DNA of 64,000 nt from Roseiarcus sp963816065 (GTDB lineage Bacteria > Pseudomonadota > Alphaproteobacteria > Rhizobiales > Beijerinckiaceae), in contig CAWFJG010000029.1 in assembly GCA_963816065.1 (NCBI GenBank), positions 62,001 through 126,000 on the forward strand. The letters run 5' to 3'. The first letter of the stretch is position 1; every line of letters starts with the position of its first letter. Under the pieces are notes generated by a model that was not told where the DNA came from, ran no database searches, and saw nothing but the letters and a program-made list of their open reading frames with translations. The position numbers were made by a program, and so were the translations under genes. Positions 48,759-57,682 of the stretch are shown here, in pieces.

Positions 48759-49985
48759 GGGCTTATCCACCGCCATTGCACGATCGGCATCGCCGCGCGC
48801 CAACCGGTGAAGCGGCCGACAGGCCCGGCGTGCGCCACGGCGATCTGGACGAGATCCCCGCCGCGCTTCGTCCGCTCCTCGACGAGCAGGGCCTGCGTCT
48901 CCAGGGTCACCGCGTTGACCACGAGCCGTCCGCCGGGCCGCAACGCGGCCGCCGCGGCCTCGATCGCGCCTGCCGCCCCGCCGCCAATGAAAATGGCGTC
49001 GGGCGTCCCGAGGTCCCGGAACGCCGCCGGCGCGCGGCCCGTCACGACCTCGAGCGCCGGGACGCCGAGACTCAGCGCGTTGCGGGCGGCGCGAGCCGCT
49101 CGCTCCGGCATTGGCTTCGACCGCGACGGCGCGGTTGGCGGGGTCGGCGAGCATCCATTCGATCCCGACCGAGCCCGAGCCCGCGCCGACGTCCCACAAA
49201 GTTTCGCCGCGGCGCGGAGCGAGCGCCGAGAGCGTGACGGCGCGGATGTCGCGCTTGGTGATCTGACCGTCGTGCTCGAACCAGTCGTCCGGCAGGCCCG
49301 GCGCGCGCGGCAGGATTTTCGCGTCGCGGTCGGCGATCACCTCGAGCGCGATGGTGTTGAGCGTGGCGATGGCGTCGAGCGCGAAGCCCTCCGCCCCGCT
49401 CGTGCGGATGCGCTCACGCGAGCCCCCCATCGCCTCGCAGACCGTCAGGCGGGAGCGCCCCATGCCGCGCGCGGCGAGCAGAGCCGCGAGCTTTGCCGGC
49501 GTCGCCTCGTCCCAGGAGAGGGCGAGGATGCGCGCTCCCGGCTGCAAATGCGGAAGGATCGCCTCGAGCGGCCGGCCGTGCAGCGACAGCGCCGCGCAGT
49601 CCTGCCGGCTCCAGCCTAGCCGGGCGGCGGCCAGCGCGAAGGCCGAGGGCGCCGGGATGCAGAGCGTCTCCTCTGGGGAGAAACGCCGCATCAGCATCGT
49701 CCCGACGCCGAAGAAGAACGGATCACCGCTCGCCAGCACGCACACCCGCCGGCCGCGACGGGCTTCGATCCCGTCGAGCGCACGCTCGATCGGCGAGGGC
49801 CAGGCCACAGTCTCTGCGGCGAGATCGCCCGCCAGCGCGAGATGGCGGCGTCCGCCGACGACGAGCTCGGCTTGCGCAACGAGCGCGCGCGCGGCAGGAG
49901 AGAGGCCGTCGATCCCGTCCTCGCCGATCCCGACCACGGCGAGCCATTTCCCGGCGCGCCGTTCACTGCGCTGTTCGTTGCTCAT
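48755..49985 (-). CDS. cobL: Precorrin-6Y C5,15-methyltransferase (decarboxylating) CobL (frameshifted)
   Basis: Bifunctional enzyme of about 409 residues: CbiE-like methylase (VVGIGEDGIDGLSPAARALV, LASGDPFFFGVGTMLMRRF) followed by a CbiT-like Rossmann methylase (LWDVGAGSGSVGIEWMLADP). A break near 49115 in the CbiT part joins VAVEANA to ERAARAARNALSLGVPALEV; it ends IFIGGGAAGAIEAAAAALRP onward. The 1231-base span is 3n+1. It methylates C5 and C15 and decarboxylates the C12 acetate. It starts 11 bases from the divergent cobK start. Confidence 0.92.
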
Positions 49986-49996
49986 GGAGCCGTCCC

Positions 49997-50827
49997 ATGG
50001 AACGCCTTCGCCTGCTGGTTCTCGGCGGCACGACGGAAGCGAGCAGCCTCGCCCGCCGCCTCGCAGACGAGCCCGCCGTCGACGCGCTCCTGTCGCTCGC
50101 CGGCGCGACCGCCCATCCGGCGCGAGCCCCGATCCCGCAGCGGATCGGCGGTTTTGGCGGCGCTTCGGGGCTCGCGGATTTCCTGCGTTCCGAGCGGATC
50201 GGCGCTGTCGTCGACGCGACCCATCCTTTCGCGGCGCGGATGTCGGCCAACGCCGTCGAAGCCTGCCGGCTTGCCGGGACGCCGCTCGTCGTCTTCACGC
50301 GCCCGCCGTGGGCGCGCGAGCCGGGCGATCGCTGGATCGAGGTCGCCAGCATGGACGCGGCCGTCGGGATGCTTGGCGCCGCGCGCAAGACCGTGTTCCT
50401 GACGCAGGGGCGGCTGCAGCTTTCCGCCTTCGCCCGCGCGCCGCAACACCGCTATATCGTGCGCGCGATCGACCGGCCGGCCGAAATCGACGCCCTGCCC
50501 GATTGCAAGCTCGTGCTCGCCCGCGGCCCCTTCGCGCTCGCCGACGAGCTTCAGCTGATGCGCAACGAGGCCGTTGAAACGCTGGTCACCAAGAACAGCG
50601 GCGGCCGCGCCACCTACGCCAAGATCGAGGCGGCGCGCGCGCTCGGGATCGAGGTCGTGATGGTCGCGCGGCCGCCGGCGCCCGAGGCCGAGACGCTGCA
50701 CGATCTGGATGCGGTGACGGGCTGGATCGCGGCGCGGAGCCGCGCATCGCCCCGCGCGTTGAGCGCGACGGACGCGGTCAGCGGCCGCGTCGACCAAGGC
50801 TCCGCGCCTCATCCCGCCGATCCGTAG
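49997..50827 (+). CDS. cobK: Precorrin-6A reductase CobK
   Basis: 276 residues, intact. MERLRLLVLGGTTEASSLAR is the CobK/CbiJ N-terminal Rossmann strand; VVDATHPFAARMSANAVEAC and ETLVTKNSGGRATYAKIEAA are its diagnostic motifs. It reduces precorrin-6A to precorrin-6B with NADPH. It lies antisense between cobL and cobJ: 11 bases from the divergent cobL start and overlapping the end of cobJ by 19 bases. The C-terminal 25 residues look like a non-conserved tail. Confidence 0.93.
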   Translation: MERLRLLVLGGTTEASSLARRLADEPAVDALLSLAGATAHPARAPIPQRIGGFGGASGLADFLRSERIGAVVDATHPFAARMSANAVEACRLAGTPLVVFTRPPWAREPGDRWIEVASMDAAVGMLGAARKTVFLTQGRLQLSAFARAPQHRYIVRAIDRPAEIDALPDCKLVLARGPFALADELQLMRNEAVETLVTKNSGGRATYAKIEAARALGIEVVMVARPPAPEAETLHDLDAVTGWIAARSRASPRALSATDAVSGRVDQGSAPHPADP

Positions 50828-51567
50828 GTGCGGGGGGTCAGCATCCAGGGCCGCGCCCCGGCGCGTTCGACGTAGCGGGTCTCGGTCGAGCCGACGATGA
50901 CCAGGGTCGCCATATCGACGAGGCTCAGGTCTGCTTCGCCGAGTGTGGTCAGGGTCAGCCGCTCGTCTGGCCGCCCGCAGGCGTGGGCGAAGGCGACGGC
51001 GGTCGAGGGGGCCTTGAGCCGGCGCAGCAGGTCGAAGGCCTCGTGGATGCGCGTCGGCCTGGCCTTGGACGCCGGATTGAAAAGGGCGATGACGAAATCG
51101 CCTTTGGCCGCTGCGGCCAGCCGCCGCTCGACGACGGCCCAGGGCTTCAGATTGTCCGACAGAGAGATGGCGCAGAAATCGTGGCCGAGCGGGGCGCCGA
51201 GCCGCGCCGCCGCGGCCTGCATGGCGGAGACGCCTGGGGTCACGCTCACGTCGAGCGCGCGCCATTCGGGTTTCTCGGGGATCGCCTCGATGACTGCCGC
51301 CGCCATCGCGAACACGCCCGGGTCGCCGCCCGACACCACCGCGACAGCCCGTCCCTCCGTCGCCAGCCGCAGGGCGAGGCGTGCACGGTCGAGTTCAACC
51401 CGATTGTCGCTCGCGTGCGCCTGCTGATCGGATCGCAGCGTCAGGCGCCCAAGATAGGCTGCGTAGCCGACCACGTCGGACGCGGCGCCGATCTCACGCG
51501 CCGCTTCGGGCGTCATCCAATCGGCAGGCCCGGGCCCGAGACCGACGATCGCCAGGCGCCCGGTCAC
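50809..51567 (-). CDS. cobJ: Precorrin-3B C17-methyltransferase CobJ
   Basis: 252 residues. The GTG start at 51567 overlaps the cobI stop (GTGA). Family motifs are LAIVGLGPGPADWMTPEAAR, VVSGGDPGVFAMAAAVIEAI and CAISLSDNLKPWAVVERRL, with VALFNPASKARP-like FVIALFNPASKARPTRIHEA. It methylates C17 and contracts the ring to precorrin-4. Its 3' end overlaps cobK tail to tail. Confidence 0.95.
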   Translation of the reverse strand: MTGRLAIVGLGPGPADWMTPEAAREIGAASDVVGYAAYLGRLTLRSDQQAHASDNRVELDRARLALRLATEGRAVAVVSGGDPGVFAMAAAVIEAIPEKPEWRALDVSVTPGVSAMQAAAARLGAPLGHDFCAISLSDNLKPWAVVERRLAAAAKGDFVIALFNPASKARPTRIHEAFDLLRRLKAPSTAVAFAHACGRPDERLTLTTLGEADLSLVDMATLVIVGSTETRYVERAGARPWMLTPRTYGSAG

Positions 51568-52292
51568 GGCCGCCGCCCGGCGCCCGGAACGAGGATCATC
51601 GAGAAATAGGGCGCGGCCGCATCGTCCTTCTCGGACAGCGCCATCACCCGCTCGTTCGCCATGGTCGCCCGTTCGACATAGATCGCCCGATCGGCCATGC
51701 CTGCCAGCGCCAACGCCTCGCGGGCGCGGGCAAAGTTGCGACCGATCTTCATGATGACGGCGGCGTCGGCGAGCGCGAGGCGCCGGACGAGTTCTTCGCA
51801 CGGCAGGGTCGCCGGCAAGACGACGAGCGAGTCATCGCCCCAGGTCATCGGCGTTTCGGCGGCGCCCCATCCGCCGCAGATCGAGGACACGCCCGGCACG
51901 ATCGTCACGGCGAAGCGGTCGCGCAGGCGGGTGAAGAGATGCATGAAGGAACCGTAGAAGAGCGGATCGCCCTCGCTGAGCAGCGCCACGTCCCGCCCAG
52001 CTTCCAGATGAGCCCCGATCGCTGTCGCGCTCTCGGCGTAGAAGGCGGCAAGCGCCTCGCGATAGGGCGAGTTGCCAAAATGCGATTCTGTGGTCATCGG
52101 ATAGTAGAGCGGGAGTTCGACATGGGCCGCTGTGAGCCAGCGGTCGACGATGCCGCGCGCGTTGCCGCGCCGCCCCGCCTTGGCGAAGAACGCAACGACT
52201 GGCGCCTCGGCGATCACGCGGGTCGCCTTGACGGTGAGCAACTCCGGATCGCCCGGGCCGATCCCTACGCCGTAGAGTGTCCCCGCCCTCAT
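51564..52292 (-). CDS. cobI: Precorrin-2 C20-methyltransferase CobI
   Basis: 242 residues. TLYGVGIGPGDPELLTVKAT and LLSEGDPLFYGSFMHLFTRL are the tetrapyrrole-methylase signatures; IVPGVSSICGGWGAAETPMT is the SAM-binding loop of CobI/CbiL. It commits precorrin-2 to the corrin pathway by methylating C20. It overlaps cobH (ATGA) and cobJ (GTGA). Confidence 0.95.
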   Translation of the reverse strand: MRAGTLYGVGIGPGDPELLTVKATRVIAEAPVVAFFAKAGRRGNARGIVDRWLTAAHVELPLYYPMTTESHFGNSPYREALAAFYAESATAIGAHLEAGRDVALLSEGDPLFYGSFMHLFTRLRDRFAVTIVPGVSSICGGWGAAETPMTWGDDSLVVLPATLPCEELVRRLALADAAVIMKIGRNFARAREALALAGMADRAIYVERATMANERVMALSEKDDAAAPYFSMILVPGAGRRP

Positions 52293-52912
52293 TCCGCCTC
52301 GCTCGCGAGCGCGTTGACCGCGGCCGCCGCCATCGCGCTGCCGCCCTTGCGCCCCCTAACGACGATCGCTGGCAGGCCGCTCGCGATCAGCGCCTCCTTC
52401 GATTCCGCCGCGCCGACGAAACCGACCGGCATGCCAATGACGACGGCCGGACGCGGAGCGCCGGCCGCGATCAGTTCGATCAGGCGGAAAAGCGCGGTCG
52501 GCGCATTGCCGATCGCGACGACCGCGCCGTCGAGCCGCGGCAGCCAGAGCTCAATCGCCGCCGCCGTGCGCGTCGTCCCAAGCGTTCGCGCCATTTCCGG
52601 CGTCGTCGGATCGGCGAGCGTGCAGACGACGTCGTTCGCCGCAGGAAGTCGCGCGCGTGTGACCCCCTCGGCCACCATGCGGGCATCGCAGAATATCGGC
52701 GCGCCGGCTTTCAGCGCCCGTTCGGCCGCCTCCGCGGCGCCGGGCGAAAAGACGAGGTCGTCCGCCGCCTCGACCATGCCGCAGGCGTGGATGACGCGCA
52801 CCGCCACCCTTTCCTCGAGCGGCGCGAACCGGGAAAGTTTGGCCTCGCCGCGAATGATGGCGAAGGAGCGGCGGTAGATCGCCGCGCCGTCCTTTTCGTA
52901 CGCATAGCCCAT
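52289..52912 (-). CDS. cobH: Precorrin-8X methylmutase CobH
   Basis: 207 residues. The start at 52912 yields MGYAYEKDGAAIYRRSFAII, the CobH/CbiC opening with the conserved Ile-Tyr-Arg-Ser-Phe. The catalytic histidine lies in VRVIHACGMVEAADDLVFSP. PVGFVGAAESKEAL closes the domain. It moves the C11 methyl to C12 to form hydrogenobyrinate. It overlaps the cobG stop by one base and cobI by four. Confidence 0.95.
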   Translation of the reverse strand: MGYAYEKDGAAIYRRSFAIIRGEAKLSRFAPLEERVAVRVIHACGMVEAADDLVFSPGAAEAAERALKAGAPIFCDARMVAEGVTRARLPAANDVVCTLADPTTPEMARTLGTTRTAAAIELWLPRLDGAVVAIGNAPTALFRLIELIAAGAPRPAVVIGMPVGFVGAAESKEALIASGLPAIVVRGRKGGSAMAAAAVNALASEAE

Positions 52913-54214
52913 CACGCGATCGGCCTCGCCGCAAACCATCGGGCGCCCTGCGCCTGAAGCAGCGCATCGATCGCGGGGCCGGCAAGACCGGTCTGGGCCG
53001 AATCGTCGACCGCCCTGCCGCCCAGGACGAGATCGTAGCCTGACTCTCGGTCGCGACCAGCGTCGCAGCGGTCGGGATCGGCCTGGCGCAGCCCTTGGCG
53101 CAGCCGCTGACATGCAGGATCACGCCTTCGCCTTGAGGCAGCAGCCGCGCCCAGCGCGACGCGTCGTCGCGCAATCCGTGGACGCCGTGCAGGCAGGCGG
53201 GCGCTCCCGGACATGACGCGACGCGCACGCGCCTGTCGCCGGCGTCGAGGATGAAGCCGAGCTTGACCGCCTCCTTGACCAGCGACGCGGCGCCGCGCGG
53301 CGTGACGCCGGTGAAAAACAGGGTCCGCCACGGCGCCAGCCGGAGCCCGTCGGCGCCCGCGCGGTGGGCTTGGCCTATCAGCGCGGAAAGGGCGTTGGAG
53401 TCCATGTCGCCGAACGGCGCAGCGACGCCCACGACGATCGTCTTGCGGTAGGCATGCGCCCCGAGCGCCTCGACGAGACGGGCCGGCGTCGAGGCGCGCG
53501 GATAGGGCACCGCGTCGAACCCCGCCTCGTTGAAGACCGCGTCCGCGCCGAGGCGACCGACGATCGTCCGCATCCGCCGCGGCGCGCCGTCGCCCGAGCC
53601 GGCGAGCGCAAGAAAGGCGCGAGCCAGTCGCGCGGCCGCCGAGCCGATTTCGTCAGCAGGCGAGATTCCCGCCCAGGCGTCGTCGCCGCTGAGGTAGACG
53701 GCGAAGGCCTGCTCGTCCGCCTCGAACGTCCCCTCGAAGCGAATGTCGGCGTCGACGTCGGCGAGCGGCAAACGACCGCGGGCGTCGATCACGTAGCCGA
53801 ACTTGGGCGGCAGCGGGCGAAGACTACGTCCTCGGCGAGACGCCGTTCGAGCGCTGCGACGCTCGGGGCGAGGTCGAAGGCGGCGTCCTGGTCGATGTCG
53901 CTCAAGGGGCTGGCCACGATGTTGCGCAGCCGCTCGACCTCCGGGTCGGCGTCGATCAATCCGACCGCGGCGAGACGCCGATGCAGGTCGGCCAGCGTCG
54001 CCTCGCTAACGCCGCGGATCTGCAGGTTGGCGCGGGCCGAGAGCGCCAGTACGCCGTTGCCGCAGGCGCGCGCGGCCGCCGCGATGGTGGCCGCCTGATC
54101 GAGGGTGAGCCGGCCGCCGGGGGCCCGGACCCGCGCGATCAGCCCGTCGCCGGTTTCCATCGGTCTCAGGGCGCCGGGACACCAACCCTTCCGCCGGGGC
54201 GCGATCGTGGTCAT
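52912..54214 (-). CDS. cobG: Precorrin-3B synthase CobG (two frameshifts)
   Basis: About 433 residues. N-terminal half-domain of the nitrite/sulfite reductase ferredoxin fold (KGWCPGALRPMETGDGLIAR, GVLALSARANLQIRGV). A break near 53805 joins DVVFARLPPKFGY to VIDARGRLPLADVDADI. Iron-sulfur ligands are in SCPGAPACLHGVHG and SGCAKGCARP. A second break near 53040 leads to GYDLVLGGRAVDDSAQTGLA and the end ARWFAARPIA. CobG is the oxygen-dependent enzyme that makes the gamma-lactone of precorrin-3B, so the pathway is the aerobic type. It overlaps cobN by four bases. Confidence 0.9.
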
Positions 54215-57200
54215 GCCGCCTCCTTCGCGAGCGTTTTCAGAATGCTTGTGGTCGAATTTCGCCCCGAACGCCAGAAGCCGCGTTGTTCTGCGTCAACGAA
54301 GACCCGCGCCATATGTCGCACCGCCGGCCGGTTGGCCTCGACCAGAAAGGCCCGGACGGCGTCGTCGCCGAGCGTCGCGTCGAACATGAGATCGAACTGC
54401 TCGCTGCGGACCGCGTCGGTCAGCGCGGCGAAAGCGTAGAGATTGTCGAGCGCCTGGGCGATCTCGGCCGCGCCGCGATGGCCGTGCCGCATCTGGCCCG
54501 CGAGCCAGCGCGGATTGGCGGCCCGCCCGCGCACCGAGCGCGCGATCTCCTGCTCGAGCCGGCGGACCTTTGGCGCGCCGGCGCGGCTGGAATCGAGATG
54601 ATAGAGCGCCGGCCGGGCCCCGACCCGCTCGGCCGCGGCGGCGAAGCCGCCCTCGTGCTCGGAGACGGCGTCGGCGTCGAGCGCGTCCTGGCCCGGCAGG
54701 TCCTGGACATGGACGAAGAGCTCGGCCCCTGCGACGCGGTCGCGGAACGCCGCAGCGGCTTCCTTGGCCCCGTCTTCGGCGTCGTAGGCGTGGCTGGTGG
54801 CGGCGAGGTAGGCGTCCGCCAGCTCCGTGCGCTCGCGCCACGCGCCCTCGGCGATCCGCCGTCCCAGGCCGACCCCGTAGGCGCCGGGGGCGGCGCCGAA
54901 GACGCGCGCGAGCGCGGCGCCGGCAAAGACGACGAGCGGGTTGTCGTCATCGCTCTCCTCGAGCGCGGCGACCGCCCGAACGGCGGCGGAATAGAGCGCG
55001 ATCTGGCTTGGAAAGACGTCGCGGAACAGCCCGGAGATGCGCAAGGTCGCGTCGACCCGCGGCCGCCCAAGCATGGCGAGCGGCAGGATCTCGAAGCCGG
55101 CGACGCGGTTCGAAGCGACGTCCCAGGTCGGGCGGCAGCCGATCAGGGCGAAGGCTTGCGCGAGGTCGTCGCCGCCCGTGCGCATGGTGGCCGAGCCCCA
55201 GAGGTCGAGCACGATCCGCTTCGGCCAGTCGCCGTGGTCCTGGGCGTAGCGGGCGAGCACCTCGTCGGCCGCGCGCCGGCCGATTTCCCAGGCGTTGCGG
55301 GTCGGGACGGAACGCGGATCGACGGCGTAGAGGTTGCGTCCCGTCGGCAGCACGTCGAGCCGTCCGCGCGCCGGCGCGCCCGCAGGGCCCGGCGGCAGGA
55401 ACCGCCCGGCGAGCGCGGTCAGGAGGCCAAGCGACTCGGCCGCGCCGCAGGCGGCGACCCGCTCGGCGAGCGTCTCGGCGGTCGTCGCGTCGGCAGCAAC
55501 TTCGCTGGCGAAGCCGTCGGCGCTGTCCGGCGAGCGGCCGAACACATGCAGGCCGTCGCCGACCCGCATGTCCTTGAGGTCGCAGAGCCAGGCGTCCAGG
55601 GCGGCGAGCGCCTCCTCCGGCGCCTTCGTCTCCGCTTCGCATTCCGCGATGAGGCCGGTGGCGCGACCGCGTTCGAGGATCAGCGAAGCGATGGCGCGGG
55701 CGCGGCGCGGGTCGAGCCCCTGCGCCTCGGCATATTCGTCGTAGAGGCCTTCGAGCTCGAGCGCCGCCCCGTGCGAACCGGCGGCGATCAGCGGCGGCGT
55801 CAGATGGCCGACGGTCGCCGCCCCGATGCGCCGCTTGGCCTGCGCCGCCTCGCCCGGATTGTTGACGATGAAGGGATAGACCACCGGCGTCGGGCCGAGC
55901 AGAATTTCGGGCGCGCAGCTTTCGGCCAGCGCGACTGCCTTGCCCGGCAGCCATTCGAGCGTGCCGTGCGCGCCGAGCTGGATCAGCGCGTCGATCCGCT
56001 CCTTGCGGGTCAGCCAGACATGAAACGCCGCATAGCCGTGGCGGGGCGGGAGGCTCAGGTCGTGATAGTCGCCCTTGCGGCTCGCCGCGTCGCCGCGGTC
56101 GGGCTGAACGGCGACGACGAGCCGGCCGAGCCGCACGAAGCGGAAGCGGAACGCGCCGTCGACGCAGGCCGGATCGGCGGCCGGCTGGCCCCAGGCGGCC
56201 TCGACCGCCGCGCCAAAGGCGCTTGGCGTCGCAGCGAGCGCCGCCTCGTACTCCGCCAGCGTCAGGGTGGGCTCGAGCGGCCCCTCGGCCAGCGCGGCGA
56301 TCAGCGAAGCGGCGTCGCGGTTCGCGACGTCATAGCCGGCCGCAGCGAGGAGCTCGGCGATCGCGGCGGCGCTCGCCGGGGTATCGAGGCCGACGGCGTA
56401 GCCGGTGCGGCCGCCGCGCGCCGGATAGTCCGGCAACACGCAGGCGAGGCGCTTCTCCGCCGCGGGCTTCCGCCGCAAGGCCGCCCAGCGCGCCGCGAGC
56501 TCGGCGACGAAGGCGACGCGGTCGGCGAGCGGCCGGTGCGCGACCGCGTTGAACTCGGTCGCCGCGTCGCGCGGATCGGCCGCCTTGAACGACACGGCCC
56601 GGGTCAGGATCCGGCCGTCGATCTCCGGCAGGGCGACGTGCATGGCGAGGTCCGCCGGGCCGAGGCCCCGCGGATTGGCGCGCCAGGCCTCCTCGGCGCT
56701 GCCGGCGAGCACGACTTGCAGAACCGGCGCATCGGCCGCGTCGAGGACGGTTCCCTCGCCCTCGTCGAGCCGGGCGGAAAAGGCGGTCGCGTTGACGACG
56801 ATGTCGAAGGGTTCGGCCGCCATCAGCGCGGCCAGCGGCGCGACCGCCGCCTCGTCCTTGAGGCTCGTCACATAGACCGCCGTCGTCGCGAAGCCCCGCC
56901 CGGCGAGCGCCTCGGCCAGGGCGTCGATCGGCGCACAATCGTCGGCGAGATAGATCGAGCGGTAGAAGACCAGGAGCGCCCGCGGCGCGCCGGAGCCTCC
57001 CGACTTGCAGGCTCGCTCGAGACGCCCGAAGGCGGCGAGCGGCTCGGGCGCCGGCGCCTCTTTGGCGCGTCCGATCAGGGTCGAGAGATAGACGAGGCAG
57101 GCGCGGAGGTTGTCGGGGCCGCCCTCGTCGAAATAGCGCCAGATGCGATTCAGCGCCTCGGGCCCGAGAGTCGAGGCCGCCTCGAGGCGCTGATCGGCGC

Positions 57201-57555
57201 GTCGGTCGCCCGGCAGCAGCGCGAGCTCGATCCCGCGCCGTCGCGCCAGGGCGGCAAGCTCGTCGACGCCGTAGCGCCAGTAGTCGGCGCCGCCGAGCAC
57301 GCGCGCCACGATCAGCTTCGCTTCAGAGGCGACACGCTCGCCATAGAGGTCGATCGAATAGGGATGGCGCAGGGCCGCGAGACTGGCCAGCCGCAGCGTC
57401 GGCTTCGGCGCCTCGAGCGCGGCGTAGGCGCGCGCCAGCGCGTTGAGGTCGCTGTCGGAAAAGGACAGGACGACGATATCCGCCGGCGTCTGGCCGAGAT
57501 CGACCGCTTCGACCGTTTCGTCGAGCGAGCGGACGTCTATGCGCGGGACGTGCAT
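54211..57555 (-). CDS. cobN: Aerobic cobaltochelatase large subunit CobN
   Basis: 1114 residues, intact, somewhat shorter than the roughly 1270 of Pseudomonas denitrificans CobN. The N-terminus MHVPRIDVRSLDETVEAVDL and GQTPADIVVLSFSDSDLNAL are CobN-like. Core motifs include GAHGTLEWLPGKAVALAESC, YPFIVNNPGEAAQAKRRIGA and TGRNLYAVDPRSVPTRNAWE. The C-terminal GAPKVRRLEQEIARSVRGR and GHRGAAEIAQALDNLYAFAA are also typical. It inserts cobalt into hydrogenobyrinic acid a,c-diamide with CobS and CobT, which are not in this window. The start overlaps nothing; 127 bases with a palindromic repeat separate it from cobW. Confidence 0.95.
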   Translation of the reverse strand: MHVPRIDVRSLDETVEAVDLGQTPADIVVLSFSDSDLNALARAYAALEAPKPTLRLASLAALRHPYSIDLYGERVASEAKLIVARVLGGADYWRYGVDELAALARRRGIELALLPGDRRADQRLEAASTLGPEALNRIWRYFDEGGPDNLRACLVYLSTLIGRAKEAPAPEPLAAFGRLERACKSGGSGAPRALLVFYRSIYLADDCAPIDALAEALAGRGFATTAVYVTSLKDEAAVAPLAALMAAEPFDIVVNATAFSARLDEGEGTVLDAADAPVLQVVLAGSAEEAWRANPRGLGPADLAMHVALPEIDGRILTRAVSFKAADPRDAATEFNAVAHRPLADRVAFVAELAARWAALRRKPAAEKRLACVLPDYPARGGRTGYAVGLDTPASAAAIAELLAAAGYDVANRDAASLIAALAEGPLEPTLTLAEYEAALAATPSAFGAAVEAAWGQPAADPACVDGAFRFRFVRLGRLVVAVQPDRGDAASRKGDYHDLSLPPRHGYAAFHVWLTRKERIDALIQLGAHGTLEWLPGKAVALAESCAPEILLGPTPVVYPFIVNNPGEAAQAKRRIGAATVGHLTPPLIAAGSHGAALELEGLYDEYAEAQGLDPRRARAIASLILERGRATGLIAECEAETKAPEEALAALDAWLCDLKDMRVGDGLHVFGRSPDSADGFASEVAADATTAETLAERVAACGAAESLGLLTALAGRFLPPGPAGAPARGRLDVLPTGRNLYAVDPRSVPTRNAWEIGRRAADEVLARYAQDHGDWPKRIVLDLWGSATMRTGGDDLAQAFALIGCRPTWDVASNRVAGFEILPLAMLGRPRVDATLRISGLFRDVFPSQIALYSAAVRAVAALEESDDDNPLVVFAGAALARVFGAAPGAYGVGLGRRIAEGAWRERTELADAYLAATSHAYDAEDGAKEAAAAFRDRVAGAELFVHVQDLPGQDALDADAVSEHEGGFAAAAERVGARPALYHLDSSRAGAPKVRRLEQEIARSVRGRAANPRWLAGQMRHGHRGAAEIAQALDNLYAFAALTDAVRSEQFDLMFDATLGDDAVRAFLVEANRPAVRHMARVFVDAEQRGFWRSGRNSTTSILKTLAKEAA

Positions 57556-57579
57556 GGCGGCGCGCTATCCTCCGCCGAC

Positions 57580-57663
57580 ATTGCGAGCGCAGCGAAGCAA
57601 TCCAGGGGAACGCGGACGCTGCGGCCTCTGGATTGTGTCGTCGCTGCGCTTCCAACAATGACG
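57580..57663. repeat. Palindromic repeat between cobW and cobN
   Basis: Imperfect long inverted repeat: ATTGCGAGCGCAGCGAAGCA at 57580-57599 pairs with the region TCGTCGCTGCGCTTCCAACA at about 57639-57658, with CAATCCAGGGG and CCTCTGGATTG as inner arms. This matches the common Hyphomicrobiales repeat that forms a long hairpin in RNA. It occupies the only gap in an otherwise tightly overlapping run. Confidence 0.7.
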
Positions 57664-57682
57664 GGTTCGGCGGCTCATCCCC

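Noticed and set aside
46791..49985. A 1064-residue minus-strand protein across cobL, cobE and cobM
   Set aside because: It is a composite of correct N-terminal parts and shifted frames, and it runs antisense through cbiD.
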